Shown: positions 35,749 to 48,649, numbered from the stretch's first letter. The stretch: 64,000 bases of DNA from Metarhizium brunneum (GCF_013426205.1 NC_089426.1:3658001-3722000), one strand, 5' to 3'. Program-made: numbers and translations. The notes: a model not told the origin generated them from the sequence alone.

Positions 35749-37640
35749 ATGTCTCTCAGCCGGTCATCACAACAGGCCCTGCGGCTGGCCCGCCTCCGCG
35801 CCCATCATCCCAAACAGCATCACATCCAGTCCCGCGCCATCGCGAACCTCACGCCCCCTCACCAAGCTGCCGCCATATCGCGCCTCCAAACCAATGTCGA
35901 CCCCTCGTCGGAGGAGTACAAGGAAAATGAGAAGCACATGTCTGAAGTCACGGCCAGAATGGCCGAGCTCACGCGCAAGATCCAGCGCGGGGGTCCTGAA
36001 AAGGCCCGCGAAAAGCACATTGCTCGCAAGAAGATGCTGCCGAGGGACCGCATCACGTCGCTGATTGACCCCGGGACGACGTTTTTGGAACTGTCCCCCA
36101 TGGCTGGCTACGAGCTGTACCCCGAGGCCGAGGTTCCCGCCGGCGGCATCATCACCGGCGTCGGCGTCGTCGAGGGCGTTACCTGCGTCATTGTTGCAAA
36201 CGACAGCACAGTCAAGGGCGGCACTTACTATCCAATTACCGTCAAAAAGCATCTCCGTGCCCAGGCTGTTGCGCAGGAGAACAAGTTGCCGTAAGTGATC
36301 GCGGCCGTAGCCCAATCTGCTCTCTCCATCTTCTCAAACGTACCCGCAGCTAAACGTGTGAATAGCTGCATCTACCTGGTCGACTCTGGCGGTGCCAACC
36401 TCCCGCACCAGTCCGACGTCTTCCCCGACCGCGAGCACTTTGGCCGCATCTTCTACAACCAAGCACGCATGTCATCGCAGGGAATCCCCCAGATTGCCGT
36501 CGTCATGGGCCCTTGCACCGCGGGAGGCGCCTACGTCCCCGCCATGTCCGACGAGTCCATCATTGTCGGCGAACAGGGCCACATCTTCCTTGCCGGCCCT
36601 CCCCTCGTCAAAGCCGCCACCGGCGAGGTCGTGAGTGCCGAGGAACTCGGCGGCGGCAAGATGCACTCCTCGGTGTCTGGCGTGACCGACTACCTGGCCG
36701 TCGACGACGCCCACGCCATCACCCTCGCCCGACGATCCATCAGCAACCTCAACTGGCCTGCCAGAACCGCCACCACGCAACCTCCTGCCACCACCTTCTC
36801 AGAGCCCCTCTACGACCCAGAGGAGCTCATGGGCATCGCAACCACCAATCTCCGCAAGCCCATCCCCATCCGTGAGGTCATTGCCCGTGTCGTCGACGGC
36901 TCCGAATTCTCCGAGTTCAAGCGCGACTTTGGCACCACCCTCGTCACCGGCTTCGCCTCCATCTACGGCCACAAGGTCGGCATCGTCGCCAACGACGGCA
37001 TCCTCTTCGCCTCGTCCGCCGTCAAGGGCGCCCACTTCATCGAGCTCTGCGCCCAGCGCGGCATCCCCCTCGTCTTTCTGCAAAACATCTCCGGCTTCAT
37101 GGTCGGCACCGCCTCGGAGCGAGACGGCATCGCCAAGCACGGCGCCAAGCTCGTCACGGCCGTCGCCTGCGCCGACGTGCCCAAGTTCACCGTCGTCGTC
37201 GGCGGCTCCTACGGCGCCGGCAACTACGGCATGTGCGGGCGCGCCTACAGCCCCCGGTTCCTCTGGATGTGGCCCAACGCCCGCGTCGGTGTCATGGGCA
37301 GCGAGCAGCTCGCTGCCGTCATGGAGACTGTTGGCCAAAAGGCCGACCCTGAGCTCAGGGCTCGCATCGATCGCGAGACCGAGGCCACGTTCTCCTCTGC
37401 CAGACTCTGGGTAAGTGGCCCATGAACCGAACCGGTCTCTTGTCTAACCCCAAGCCTCTGTCCCCCCCCCCCCCCTTTTTTTTTGTGCTAGTGGCTAACA
37501 TATTCAATCAACTACAGGACGATGGCATCATCCCCCCTCAACATACTCGACGCTACCTCGGCCTAGGCCTGCAGGCTGCCATGGGTGGGCGTAACGAGGT
37601 CAAGGCTGGAGATACCAAATTCGGTGTCTTCAGAATGTAA
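35749..37640 (+). CDS. mccB: 3-methylcrotonyl-CoA carboxylase beta subunit
   Basis: Exons 35749-36290, 36366-37410 and 37518-37640 give 569 aa; introns of 75 and 107 nt keep phase, and the second carries a C14-T9 homopolymer tract at 37462-37484. The N-terminus is Arg/Ser/Ala-rich and mitochondrial-like. The crotonase-fold carboxyltransferase halves are complete: [84 protein letters not shown], then [27 protein letters not shown] and the end [12 protein letters not shown]. It carries out the transfer half-reaction of biotin-dependent carboxylation of 3-methylcrotonyl-CoA in the matrix, and must pair with a biotin-carrying alpha subunit, which is not in the window. The start at 35749 is preferred to an in-frame ATG at 35611 because it gives the targeting sequence. 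Confidence 0.96.
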
Positions 37641-38099
37641 ACCAGAGAAGCAACTACAAAAACTAGAGTATGAATTTGATGACGCCGCAGAACCTTGTCA
37701 GCGGGCAGTGATTTCCATGTATTAGAGCATATTGTATATATTTTACCATAAATGTTCTTTACAAAAGAAGTAATTGTCGATGAATCACAAAGTAGGCTAA
37801 GACAAGTAAAAACCACTATCAAATTTCACTTCTACCAATGCCGGGACGCGACACGATATTACATCATTAACCCATTGATTTCTTGATATTCCTCCTCAAT
37901 GTCGGTGGTATTAGCATTTCTTCATCTATCAAAACGCCATCGCTGAACTCCATTTTATATCGTACAATCCGGAATATGGAATCAGTCAACAGAGCTGAAG
38001 AGTTTCGACAAGGTTTATGTGAGACCTCTCTCTTCTTTCTATGCGACTCCTTCGCCAAACCCGTTCCAATCGTTGAGACATGGCGGCATCGGCATCACG
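37641..38099. other. Convergent 3' region MCCB / EGF gene
   Basis: This 459-bp spacer holds two facing 3' ends, with AT-rich sequence at 37690-37850. No gene is seen. Confidence 0.5.
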
Positions 38100-40803
38100 C
38101 TAAACGTTTCTGCGCCCAACTGGTCCGTTCCCAACGTTGACAGATAGTGAGACCAGGTTGATGCTATTTCCACCCCCAAGATCAACATTGGACGCCTCCT
38201 GCTGCGTGACTTGACTCCCTACTTGTGTTTGGCCCCTCATGGCCTTGCTAAATAGTCGTTGTAGTGTAGATTGGGCAGACACTGCACTTTCCACGTTCTT
38301 CTGTTGTAGTATGTAGAGCATTGCAACCCGTGAGAAATCAAGCACTCCCTCTGTAACTGGAAAATTTGAAGGAGCTCTGCTAGTGGTGCTAGCAGTTGAC
38401 CTGGAAGTAGACTGTGAGCTCGATGAGAAGATGGATGTCAGGGTCGACTCGGCTGGGGTAGTTGGTGGTATTGTTGTCTCCGTATTTCCTGGGGGAGCTG
38501 AACTTGGCACTGATGTCGTAGGCTTCTGGCCAGTAACAGGAGGAGTCACAGTAATTGTTGTCGTCGTGGTTGGTGGCACGAGAGTAATAATTGATATCTC
38601 CGGAAACTCTTCAGCATTCAGGGCACGGTTCGCCTGATTTTGCCGCATGTCTTGCACCTCATCTGTAGCTTGACCGGATCTGGTAGAACGACCGTCAAAA
38701 GTGACAATCGAGTTTTGAGCAATGCATGATAAGTTTCCAGAGTTAAACCTAGCGAGAATTGAGGTGCCCGACAGTGGCACAGAAAAATTCTTGTTGGCAT
38801 CAGCTAGCAGCCGTGGAATAGCTCTGCCCATTGTTACGTTGTTAATGCTTGACTGTCCGTCAGTGGAAACCAGATTTGTCATCGTACACCCTGTATTACC
38901 ACCATCGCCACAGGTGGAACCTGTGAAGCCGTTGGTACAGATACATGAACAATTGCCTTGGGAAATTACGCTGGTACCACCATTCAGGCAGGGTAGTCTC
39001 TCCTGGCATTGACCGAGAGTGAGGTCCTGATCTTTGTGGCCGAGGTTCTTGAAAACAAAAAATTCGAGCGGGACGACTATGGCTGCCACAATGAGGATAA
39101 GAAGTAAGAAGACCAAAAGGATGACTAGCCACAAGGGTAGACCGCAGCATCGTCGTTTAGGCTTTGGTTCAATTTGACCACTCGGGGACCGTGAATGAGT
39201 ACGTCGATCTTGTCCAGAGACTGCTGGCCACGTGCCACTCCTTATCCACGAGCTGCGGCTGGTATTGTTTCGAGGTGTATGAACAGGTGGTGGAAAGGCT
39301 GCCAGCATGTCTGACAATCCAGATCGGTGAGGGTCTTCTAATACCAAAGTTAGAATCTGAAAATCATCCCGCCCGTCCAGAATGACTGGATGAAAACTAG
39401 GACAAAGGGCTTATTTTATCAGTGGTATAGCTACCTTTTTCAGTGAGATACCCTTCCATAGCATCAAGTCTGCTTGCCGGCCGTTTGCCCTTGTCAATCA
39501 TAGCTGCAAGTCTGGTTGCGCGCCGAATCAAATCCGGCAAGCTTGTGAGGCTCCCCCTAGCCTCTGCCGCTCGAACTGCGTCGATGTCGAGCCTGGGCGG
39601 ACGCTTCATAGCCGACAGGCGAGATTGCCGTCGAGGGACATCTCCAAGTTGCACAGACTCTCTAGAGTCCGATGAATTTGCAGTGCTGTAGGGCTGCGGA
39701 ATAGCATCTGCGGCTAGACTCTCCCTACTCGAAGCATTGATAAACGATGTTCGTGGTTTTTTAATGGTAGGAACAGTTTCGGATGAACTTGTTGCCGGAC
39801 TCATATAGTCTTCATTCTCGAGTACTGTCTTCGCTGATGCTGGATCTTTTCCGGTATTTGTCCCAGAACTGCTAGCCCCTTTTGTTGTAATCAATGCCGG
39901 TTTACCCTTCTTACCCAAGCTTGCACTCCGTACCAATTGACTCTCATCTCCAAACTCATCATACCCAGATTCTCTGTCCTTTTCTGTTATTGATTCTTCG
40001 TAGAATGCGTCGCCATAGGCAGGGCTGCCTATTTCAGGCGATCCAGCGGGCCACGTTTCAGGCATAGCCGCGCTTGACGCATACGATCCATGAGATCTTG
40101 ACCGCGGGCTTTCTTCGGGTATGGGAGAAACGTATGATGCACTCGAATAAAAAGACGATGCCCCTCTTCGGCTTGAGGGTGGAGGTCCCAAGTTTGCACT
40201 CTTCCTGGGCACCGCTGCGGGAATCGGTACCGGAAAGTCGGGTATTGATCCCACAGACGATATTGTCTGCCGGGTAGAGCTTTCTGATGGGGCCGACGGG
40301 GAGGAAACATTATAATTGTCATTCTTTTCTTGAGACGTGTCTGGTAGGGCCGATCGAGAGGTGAAGACAGGGGTAGGTTGTTGTGGTTTTGACTGGTCAA
40401 GTATCGAGGGAATTCTGCTCGGACTGGGTCTCGGAGGTCTTTGAGGTATCTGTTGTGATTTTGAAGAAGACTGATATGAGCTTGGGTCGACAAAAGTCGG
40501 CGGCGAGGTACTGGAATTGGTGAGAGGCCACTGTGGCACCTGGGTCGGTCTTGATATTCCCGGGCCATACTTTTGGTCCTGACCAGGAGGCAATCTATTC
40601 TTCGCGAGCCTAGACTGAGAGTACCCTGGCGGCGGCGGTCGTAATGGTGCCGAGGGCTCAACAAGGTTTGGGTTCTGTTGCGCATATCGCTGTCCCTCCC
40701 CATCCCTCGCTAGCATGCCTTGGATTTGTTCCCGGGCCCTTCTAACAGACCCTGGTGTATTGTATGGCCGGTCCATATCCCTTCCATTGTAGGGTTGACT
40801 CAT
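38100..40803 (-). CDS. Single-pass EGF-domain surface protein
   Basis: Two long open frames are one gene: exon 40803-39435 joins exon 39337-38100 over a 97-nt intron (donor GTAGCT, acceptor TTAG), giving 868 aa in continuous phase. The N-terminal 520 residues are Ser/Pro-rich and disordered, with a conserved-looking helical block LTSLPDLIRRATRLAAMIDKG (about 410-430) and a basic KPKRRCC stop. A hydrophobic helix follows (about 522-552). The outside part starts with one EGF-like module with six cysteines (567, 573, 586, 588, 590, 599; pattern CxCxxGFxGxxC), then an NVT/NFS-containing domain and a Thr/Ser-rich stretch. No signal peptide is seen, so a type II topology with the EGF module outside the cell is inferred. 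Such EGF/TM proteins are conserved in Sordariomycetes without a known function. Confidence 0.87.
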
Positions 40804-43800
40804 TTGACTATTTTCAGCAGCCGCGAACCATTTATCGCAGGATCAGTTGGAACGTTCTGGGTGATTTATTTGCAATGGTTTTCCCAAACAAGTCAAAGAC
40901 TGGTGATAAATGGAGAGATATCTCGTCTCTGTATGATCAAATTTGCAAAAGATATCCCAAATGTTCCGTTATGTTGCTGTCGGACTGTTGAATCGGGGAT
41001 TGGTTGATAAATACGCAAGTCGTTGTGTTGCATCAAAATCGGGACGGCTCTGTCCTGTAAGTGAAGAGACGTGAATGAAAGCTGTCGTATTTCACATATG
41101 TCGCATGTCATATCAAAACGAGTGGTAGATATAACTGAAGATGAATATGCGACCATTCAAGTTAACGAAAGTTTAGAAGAAAAAGAGTGAAACGAGTGCT
41201 GGGTGTCCAATTAGGAACACTACTCAGCTCTCTAACTGAAATATAAAAAAGACAAGGAGCGCCCCAATAGTCGAGTAAACAACCTATCAAACTAGCATTA
41301 GCGGTTTCGTTTGGACACTTGGGATGAAAGACTTGGAGGGCATTGAGGCCAGGTTGCAGTCCAACGAGTGCCATTTGTGACGCTTTTGCATAAAGTCATT
41401 GATCAAGCCCAGCAGCCTCACAGGGCGATGCTCGGGGTGAATGGGGTCATGGGTTACATACGAGAGACGCGGACAGTCTCAGATTCCACCACCTAGTGGC
41501 AAGAGAACAGTTCCTGAGACAGCATGCCCCAAATCGGAACTGATGCCAAATGAAGACTCGCAGAGCCTCAGAAATAAGCGGGATGAGAGGCGACTAAACA
41601 GGCGCAAAATAAAAACAGAAGAGAAGGCTCTGGGGAGCCACGGAAGCCAACCAAGTAGAAAGAGAAGGCCCAGAGTTTTTCTGGTAGGAATTCGTCGACG
41701 TTAAAACCTTCGTCGCAATGCCGGAGGTCCTCGTGGAAGTTTGGCTCCGTGTCGCAAATCAGGACTGGGGGTCTTGTTTCAGATTTTGTGCCGAGCAAGA
41801 GAATAACGAACTAGTCAGAACAAGAGTGAGTTTGTAAGTCAAAGCCCCAGCAGCATGAATCGATACAACAGTGAAGAAAGTAAGAAACTGAAGGAAAAGT
41901 CAATGGACAGTGAGAGCCTGGGGATTTGGGTGTGCTTCGGCAGTGTGTCTACTGGCTGCCATGAAGGCCACAGCAATCTTGATGCTGCACGTAGCAATCT
42001 CTGGGACATTACCGGCGCAGGAGCAAACAATTCTTACCTGGTAAACTGATGAAGGTGGCGCTGAGTGCTCGAATCGTGTCTGTGCGACGGCGTCTGTCCG
42101 TCCTGGACTCACGAAAATGTACAAAAGATCGGAGGCGAAGAGAAAGAAAAGTGAATGAATGAATGAAAGCAGCTATCCACAGGATGCTGGAGGGGGGGAG
42201 AAGTGCAACTGAGGCAGTTGCGACAAAGCTGACCTGCAAAAGGGGAAGTCGCGACGCAAAATGCACAAGAAGAAGACGAGTGGCTCGGAGGGGGGATAAA
42301 AGACGCCAAAAGAAAGCATGGCGGCCAAACACTATGAATACGCCTCAGAATCACTCCGTATTGCATGTATGTCGTCCCATGCCTTGACGATTAGATGCAA
42401 CACACTGCTGGTCCCTGCAAGTGCAAGGTGAGCGTGTTCTGTAAGCCAGTGCCACCCCGACGGTCGCAAAACACGGGCAGGGGGTCGAGGCTGGCGTGTT
42501 GACGTCGAACCAGGTGCGAGGTCCCTCTACGACCAAGGTGCTGCATCACGTCAAAAAATCGGCTGCTTATGGAGATTCCAGGCCACTGAAATTTGCACAC
42601 GCGCTACTACTACTTTGTACGGACATACATATGGCGCTCGGGGCCGTATGCGAGGCCAGCTTCTGAAAGAACAAACATCGACTGGCCCGAGGCGTTTTGG
42701 TCCGAGCATTCACGGGTCCTGTTCCTGGATCCTGTTCCTGGATCCAACAGCCTGGTCGTCCAGGCACCGCCAACAGCCCAAGGCCAACTCCAAACGGCCC
42801 CCTTGGGTCTGTCTCCGCCTGGCGCGTGTTAAGTGTGTTATGTGGGCCCGAGGACGTCAATTGATATCACACAGGACTGCGGAAGCCACCTTGCCCCACC
42901 AAAAAAGGCAACTTTACTCTGTGCTCGTACTATACGGAGTACGGAGTATTATGAGTATGATGCGCTTCGCGCTGCTGGCTTGGCACCGGCCAAAAGTGCT
43001 CGAGCCCCCGCGGAGGTCCAACTGAGATTAGTACTTGGACAATCTCTATGAAGCAACAGTCGCAATTCTGGCCGTCTCGAATGTTTTTGGGGGTCATGGC
43101 AGTGCCTGACAACAGAGTCCAGATTGTCGAGTCTCTGCGACTTGGGCAGTTGAATGCCAGCCGTTTGGCAATGTCTTGAGGACACGTTTGTTCCACCAGC
43201 TCGAAGACAGACACAACCAAGTCACGCTCGTGAAAGCCAAACCAGGCATTGAGGCCTTATCCCTGCTGCTGGCCGCAGGGTGCAACGTTCTCGTGGTTAA
43301 CTGGAAACACTAGCGCCGTGTTCCTGCATGGAGATTGCATCCACACATGAAGCAAGATATCGTGGTCTAGCGACAACTTCTGACTAGTGTGGATGGAGCG
43401 CGCCGCCATTGTACATACATACAATGTGCTATCGTCTCTCTGACAGCTTCATCTTTTCTGTCGCAGCCTTCGAGAAGGAGATATAAACGTTCGGTCAATT
43501 TGTCATGGTTAATTTGACGACAGGGCTCATGATGGGCCCAAATCGCGTGTACTTTGCATGGAAATGGTCGCAGAATATATTGCTGCGAGTTGTCACCCGC
43601 ACATCGGCACACAGACGCATTCGGTCAGATGAAAGCCGTAGCCACTGGGACAATAACAATGATGAGCACCCGCACTTTGCCGCGGACTTGATCGGGCGAT
43701 TGTCCGCACCCCCGGCCTCGCGACACCATAATAGTTTATACCAATATCCAAGGAAACTATATTCCTGTGTTTAGTGATATTGAGTGGCATGAGCAACCAG

Positions 43801-45048
43801 GACGCAACTCGTTCAACCCGGCTCAGCAACCATTTGACTTTCTTGAATAGGAAGACGGACAGTTGATCAGCAGGATCCACGCCTCCAGCATCGGCGGCTT
43901 AACCGGCAAATACAATGACGACTTAAAATAGTGACAACAAGGGGTGCTCTGGGGGGGAAGAGAGCCAAGCCAACGAGAATTTTTCCTGTTGTTCTGACCA
44001 GGTCTCTTTGTGCGTCTTTTATTTAACGCCCGCTGTCAATTTCAACCCGTTGACATGATTTGGCTGAGAGGTATTCATCATTCCGGGGCGCCTAGCCCAT
44101 GCTCAGAGTACCAGACCTTTAATCTTACATCCGGTTAAAAAAAATCCCTAATAATTCGGGACTACCACCCGAAAAAGCGAAGATCGAATAGCGACTCGTG
44201 GATACGACTGCAACATGATTACCAACCAATTGCTACCGCTCTGTTTCATTGTTGGTAGGACTGCTTCTATGACAAATTTTGCGCCGAGGGATCTACAATG
44301 AATATTGCTGTACTACAACATCTATACCGGGAACAGAAGGTGTCTGGGTAAGACGGTGCCAGTATATCACGCAGTGTATATGGTTTTACACTAGAATCTG
44401 CTAGTATACCGCCAGAGGCAATAAATATTTGTCCACCAGGTGGCGTAGAGTGGCCTAGGCGTGGGCAAACTCATTGCCTCCCGCTGTCCCCAGGTACGGC
44501 CAAATATCTTCTGTCGCAGACCGCAGCTTCAAACAAATACGCCAGTCTGACCAACACATCTGTCGTGAGCAAGTGAGCAAGACGGCGGAAAACCGCACCC
44601 AAGGGGGCTCCTCTCACAAAAGACAGATCAAAAAGCTGGCCGGCACAAATAGTAGTACTAACGCCAACAATTCGGCCAACGTGGGCTGTCAATGGTGGGA
44701 CTGGTCAACTTCAACGGTTATTATAACTGATATATAACTCATGAGATGAACGGGACCGGCTGTGGAGCCCTCGTGGCTAAATGCATGAAGGCATATGCAA
44801 GCCTCATCTCGTGGTTATGGAATATTAGTGTCTGCTTGGAGATTAAATATCTGTTGCATGGAGGGCAATCCAACAGAAATCACGGTAATGTATGTATCCA
44901 TGGTACGTGACTGACAAGCATGTACGTAAGGCGTACAACTCCAATTTGCAATGGACGAATGCCAATGTACACATGTTGTACGGTGACTCTCCACGAAGCC
45001 GATGAAACACAAATCGAACGATTCAGTTCTTGGCCCGCTCTTTCGTGC
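40804..45048. other. 4.2-kb intergenic region
   Basis: No gene could be supported. The 1.5 kb next to 40803 should be the promoter and leader of the EGF gene. TACGGAGTA-type motifs occur at 42351-42360 and, as a tandem pair, at 42933-42948. A short duplicated stretch (TGTTCCTGGATCC type) lies near 42718-42745. Remaining open frames are short and without domains. Confidence 0.45.
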
Positions 45049-46157
45049 TCAACACTTACGAGGTCTCCAGCCAGGAATAACATAACCAGGGCCATCGGGC
45101 TTCACAATATCAAATTTATCTTCTCCCTGCCAAGCATGCAAGAACCAACCGACATTTTTCTGCTTAAACCACTCGCAATTATCATCAAATGTTTTCCAAT
45201 AGCGCGTGTACTGGGCAACGCCTACGTCCGTCTTTCCAGGATTGTGGTCGGTCTTGCCCCAAGCCCAAGGACTCTCCGTGATCATGGTAGGCAGCTTGAC
45301 ATGATCCAAAACCCACTGCGTAGCCTGTTGAATGTATGCCCAGGCCTGGTTCTCGGGGTTATTGCCATGATAGAAGGGCATGGCATGGATGTGGGCGTAG
45401 TCCGAGTTGCTTTTAATGCCGCGGCCCAGATCGGTCAAACCATCGCCGTTGCGGAGGGAACCAGGACGGTCCCAGTCCTCGCTGATGCCCGCCTTGACGT
45501 GGTGCTGATTCATCCGCTTGCGGAATGCCCCGAGGTCATTGACGAAGTTGCCAGAGTCCATGCCGTCGCCAACTGGTTCAGAGCCCCAGTCAGCGCTGTG
45601 GACGACGTACGGTGCTATGGCCGCGAATTCACGTTTGGCGAGGGTGTCGTAAATGGCCTGCTGAGATTGCTTCCAAACATCCTGATTGCCTATCAGCCTC
45701 CGGAGTCGCAGCTCCGCGTGGATAATTTACGGACAAGGGTTATCAAGGGATATTCAAGACGTACACCGTCACCAAAGTTTGTCCAGATCTGCAAGATAAG
45801 AGCCATATTATTCTTGGCCGCAGCTCGAATCGCATTCTCAAACACCCCGGGCTGGGTGCATGTAGGGTAGTACATGCGTACGATGCTCGCTCCAAAGTCC
45901 TTCTTCATCCTGGCAAAGTCCTGGTTCATCCGGTCGAAGCTGTTGGTGTAGCTGTTGCAGTTGTCATCCTCGAGAGGGTAGCTGAATCCCTGGAAGCCAT
46001 ACGCCATGGACTGGGGACACCACCAGTCCTCCAGTTTGACATTGGGAGCTGTCAAATCTCCAGGTAATTCGGCGTTACCATAAGGAAAGCAGTTTGGAGT
46101 TGCAGCTGCGGCCGCGAGAGCCGGCAGACCAGCGAGAGCCAAAGATGTGAGGTGCAT
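45049..46157 (-). CDS. Secreted GH17-like cell-wall glucanase
   Basis: Exons 46157-45765 and 45681-45049 give 341 aa. The 83-nt intron uses GTACGT and CAG with a GCTGAT branch site; an alternative pair (GTGTAC with GATAG) would add two residues and is also in phase. A signal peptide MHLTSLALAGLPALAAAAA starts the protein. The fold is a TIM-barrel of the GH17 type found in fungal wall glucanases: WWCPQSMAYGFQGFSYP, DFARMKKDFGASIVRMYYPTCTQ, HSADWGSEPVGDG (Glu166), GISEDWDRPG (Glu199), MITESPWAWG (Glu267), and the end YVIPGWRPRKC. Glu267 is the probable nucleophile and Glu166 or Glu199 the acid, judged by position only. The likely role is beta-glucan remodelling or degradation outside the cell. 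Confidence 0.83.
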
Positions 46158-47190
46158 TGCAGCAACGCCCGAGAGCTTATGCGAGCCTTTTGTTTTGCAG
46201 CGACGGCAATGACGCCAACTAATCAAGGAAGATGACGGGCACATGTATCCTTAAATACTAAGCCTCTGCTGCTTCCGCTCGCCATGCGAGGAGCTAGATG
46301 CCATCCCAATAGGGCCCTGAACTACGTCGATTCGAGGGCTGAATGCCCTCATGCTCCCATCTAGTCAGCCCTAGCCAGCACAAGTAGGTGTGACACGGTA
46401 GGATAGCTGCATCTCCCGCTATCCCCAGGGCCTGAACACGGAAGCTTACTCCTACTCTATGACACACCGTCTCTCAAATCGCCATGCGTATGGAGGACTC
46501 ACATTTCGCCGCGGCCCGTATGCCTAGCTCTCACGGAAGAGACTGTGGGATGCGACGTTGTTTTCTAAACCGGGCCGACTGCAAGCCAGTTTGTCTAGCG
46601 TGTTAAAGCGGGCCAAAAGCTTGATTGTCCGGCCAATATTTGTGCAGGAATGCGCCAATTATTGCGGCAAAACCCATCCATAGAAAGGACGAGATTCAAC
46701 GCCGAAGTTTCAATCCTGGGCACTGGGGTGTTCTTCCCCACGATCGCGCTAGATGATGGATGACTGGCATTATATAGATTGCTGTGAATGGCTGCAGCAA
46801 TGTGGAGTCCCGTGTGCGAAAGCGAAATTGCCCGATCCGATACGTGGAATGAGACATTGTCTCATCTCTTTCGTTTCTCGCTTACCCGACGACTTCTCCA
46901 CCGTTCAGAACTTCAGGAATTACTACTGCCTGCAGACATTGGCCGCAATGCAGCGTCTGAAGGACATCGATAGCTTTGACTTTTGACTCTTTGTGCCTTC
47001 TCAGCCGAGAAGTGGTCTGAGGCTACCCAATTGAATGATGCCAAGTTGTGTTTGACCCAGGTTTCGGAAGGAGCGATGAAACCACCACATTTTGATATTC
47101 ACAACGACTAGGTATCTTCATTTTTAAACTCCAAGTCTTGTTCAAGTTGCTGCCACTGCCTGTAGCTTGGCCAACAGGCGCCGCGCTCCT
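46158..47190. other. Promoter region of the GH17-like gene
   Basis: This is 1.0 kb of non-coding DNA upstream of the glucanase and downstream of a decayed gene. No coding signal is seen. Confidence 0.45.
46251..46258 (-). promoter_or_regulatory. TATA-like box of the GH17-like gene
   Basis: The minus strand reads GTATTTAA about 95 nt before the start codon at 46157, a usual distance for a fungal TATA box. It fits a strongly regulated secreted enzyme. Confidence 0.45.
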
Positions 47191-48649
47191 TCAAGCAGCC
47201 ACCTGAGCTACAGATGCTGATACAATGGCCGCCCTTACGGCATCTCGCCCATCTTCAGTCAGATGCGGTAGCAATTTCTGAACAATAGGGTAATGCGGGT
47301 TTCTTGATGCAAATGCACAAGCTGCCTGCAGCTCTGCATTCAGCTTGCCCGATGCTGTCGAAGAAGGCTTTGCAAGCATTAGACTGGTCGGTCAGAATCA
47401 TAGCCACAACCATTTCTTGTCCAGCAGCAGCAGCAGCAGCACATTGAAGTGGCGTCAGGTTGCAAGAGTTCTCACATGGACTGACATCGACGTCAGCTTC
47501 CAACAAACAGTGAACAGCATAGCCCAACCCGAAGTTGGCAGCGACGTGCATTGGGAACACAATAAGTAATGTGTGTATTATTAAGAGCAATATGGAGAAG
47601 GTTTCTACCAAATACGTCGTGGTGCATCGGAGATATTTCATGGCAGCTTGTCGGACGGATCTTGTTTCCAGAAATGGAAGGCAGTCGTATGAAATACGTG
47701 GTAGGCGGCTCTGCTCGACAACTCCAAGCTTGAATACTGTCCTCAAGTGCTGATACAAGTCATAGTATCGCTTGAGTTCTGTCTCTCAAACGTCTTCCTA
47801 GGGCCCAACGCCTAGACCGTTGAGGTATGATTCCTGGATAGAGATGGCGTATCCTAGGTCTCCATATTGCTGTAGCTCTTGTACTAGAGCAGATATATCC
47901 TCTTGCGAATCAAAAAAATGCACTCCATTTCGTCTAGGTCGACCTTCATTCGACCGAATAGAACAAGACATCAGCACTGACGCCAGCCTATACCGGACCA
48001 TTGGGTTAAGTTGCGGCGCCCCCATGGCCTGCCTCGATGTAGATCGTGCAGCTTCTCGCTCCTTTAATACCAGTGTCCGAATGTCGCTGAGATCGGGCTC
48101 TTTCCTGATACTGCCCAGGCGCACGCCGTATACCGCTTCAGATATCTGAACGCTGTCGCAGACTCGTTCGAAGTGTGTAATCCAGGGGCTGTGGGTGGAC
48201 CTGAAAAAGAAAGAGAATGTCAGTAAGACTAGGTGTTTCCACTCCGAATATATTTTCATACGGCATTTGTACTAGAAAGGGAATTAAATGACTGATAATA
48301 CTGGAAGTGTACCCCAATCTTTTGGGGAATCTAGATACCTGTCCACCAAAGACTGCTCACTTTTCTCAGAGTGTTTCGTCAATGTGGATTCACCCAGCGA
48401 TGGAGTAAAATTGTCTGCGATAGCGCGGACATTTTCGGAGCACTCACGACTTAGATGTATGCATCGGTTACATATTTGGCCTGGCCATCCTCTGTTATTG
48501 GGTTCGCACTCTGCCATGAGGCAAGTTAGTCGACGCCAAAGTCTTTCATACCTCAAGCCGCCCCTCTTGTTCGGAGGTGACGACTTTGGAGAACCATGCC
48601 CTTCCAAATGTTGGGATCGGTCGATCAGTGGTGTAGGAATGTTGACCAT
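47191..48649 (-). pseudogene. Decayed zinc-cluster-like / ankyrin-type gene
   Basis: Coding-like pieces run leftwards but cannot be joined. The first frame (from 48649) starts MVNIPTPLIDRSQHLEG and contains CNRCIHLSREC, like the second half of a Zn(II)2Cys6 or related Cys pattern. It is interrupted in the same frame by TAA at 48284 and TAG at 48272, then continues with EWKHLVLL, DLSDIRTLVLKERE and NPMVRYRLASVL, and is stopped again by TAG at 47798 and TGA at 47786. Beyond that, ankyrin-type fragments appear in different frames: DVFGRNLLHIA in one, LHVAANFGLGYAVHCLL and LTPLQCAAAAAAGQEMVV in another, and a last piece ending at 47191 in a third. No set of plausible introns removes all stops, so a degenerate gene is the best reading. 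A CAG repeat (47422-47440) lies inside an ankyrin fragment. A pyrimidine-rich AG near 48203 could be a real acceptor, so part of the structure may be intronic. Confidence 0.6.

Noticed and set aside
45682..45774. Alternative splice of the GH17-like gene (GTGTAC donor, GATAG acceptor)
   Set aside because: In phase and possible, but the GTACGT donor and the CAG acceptor with an upstream GCTGAT branch site are stronger.
44920..45870. 316-codon plus-strand frame
   Set aside because: It is antisense to the GH17-like gene, whose minus-strand translation shows clear family motifs and splice sites.
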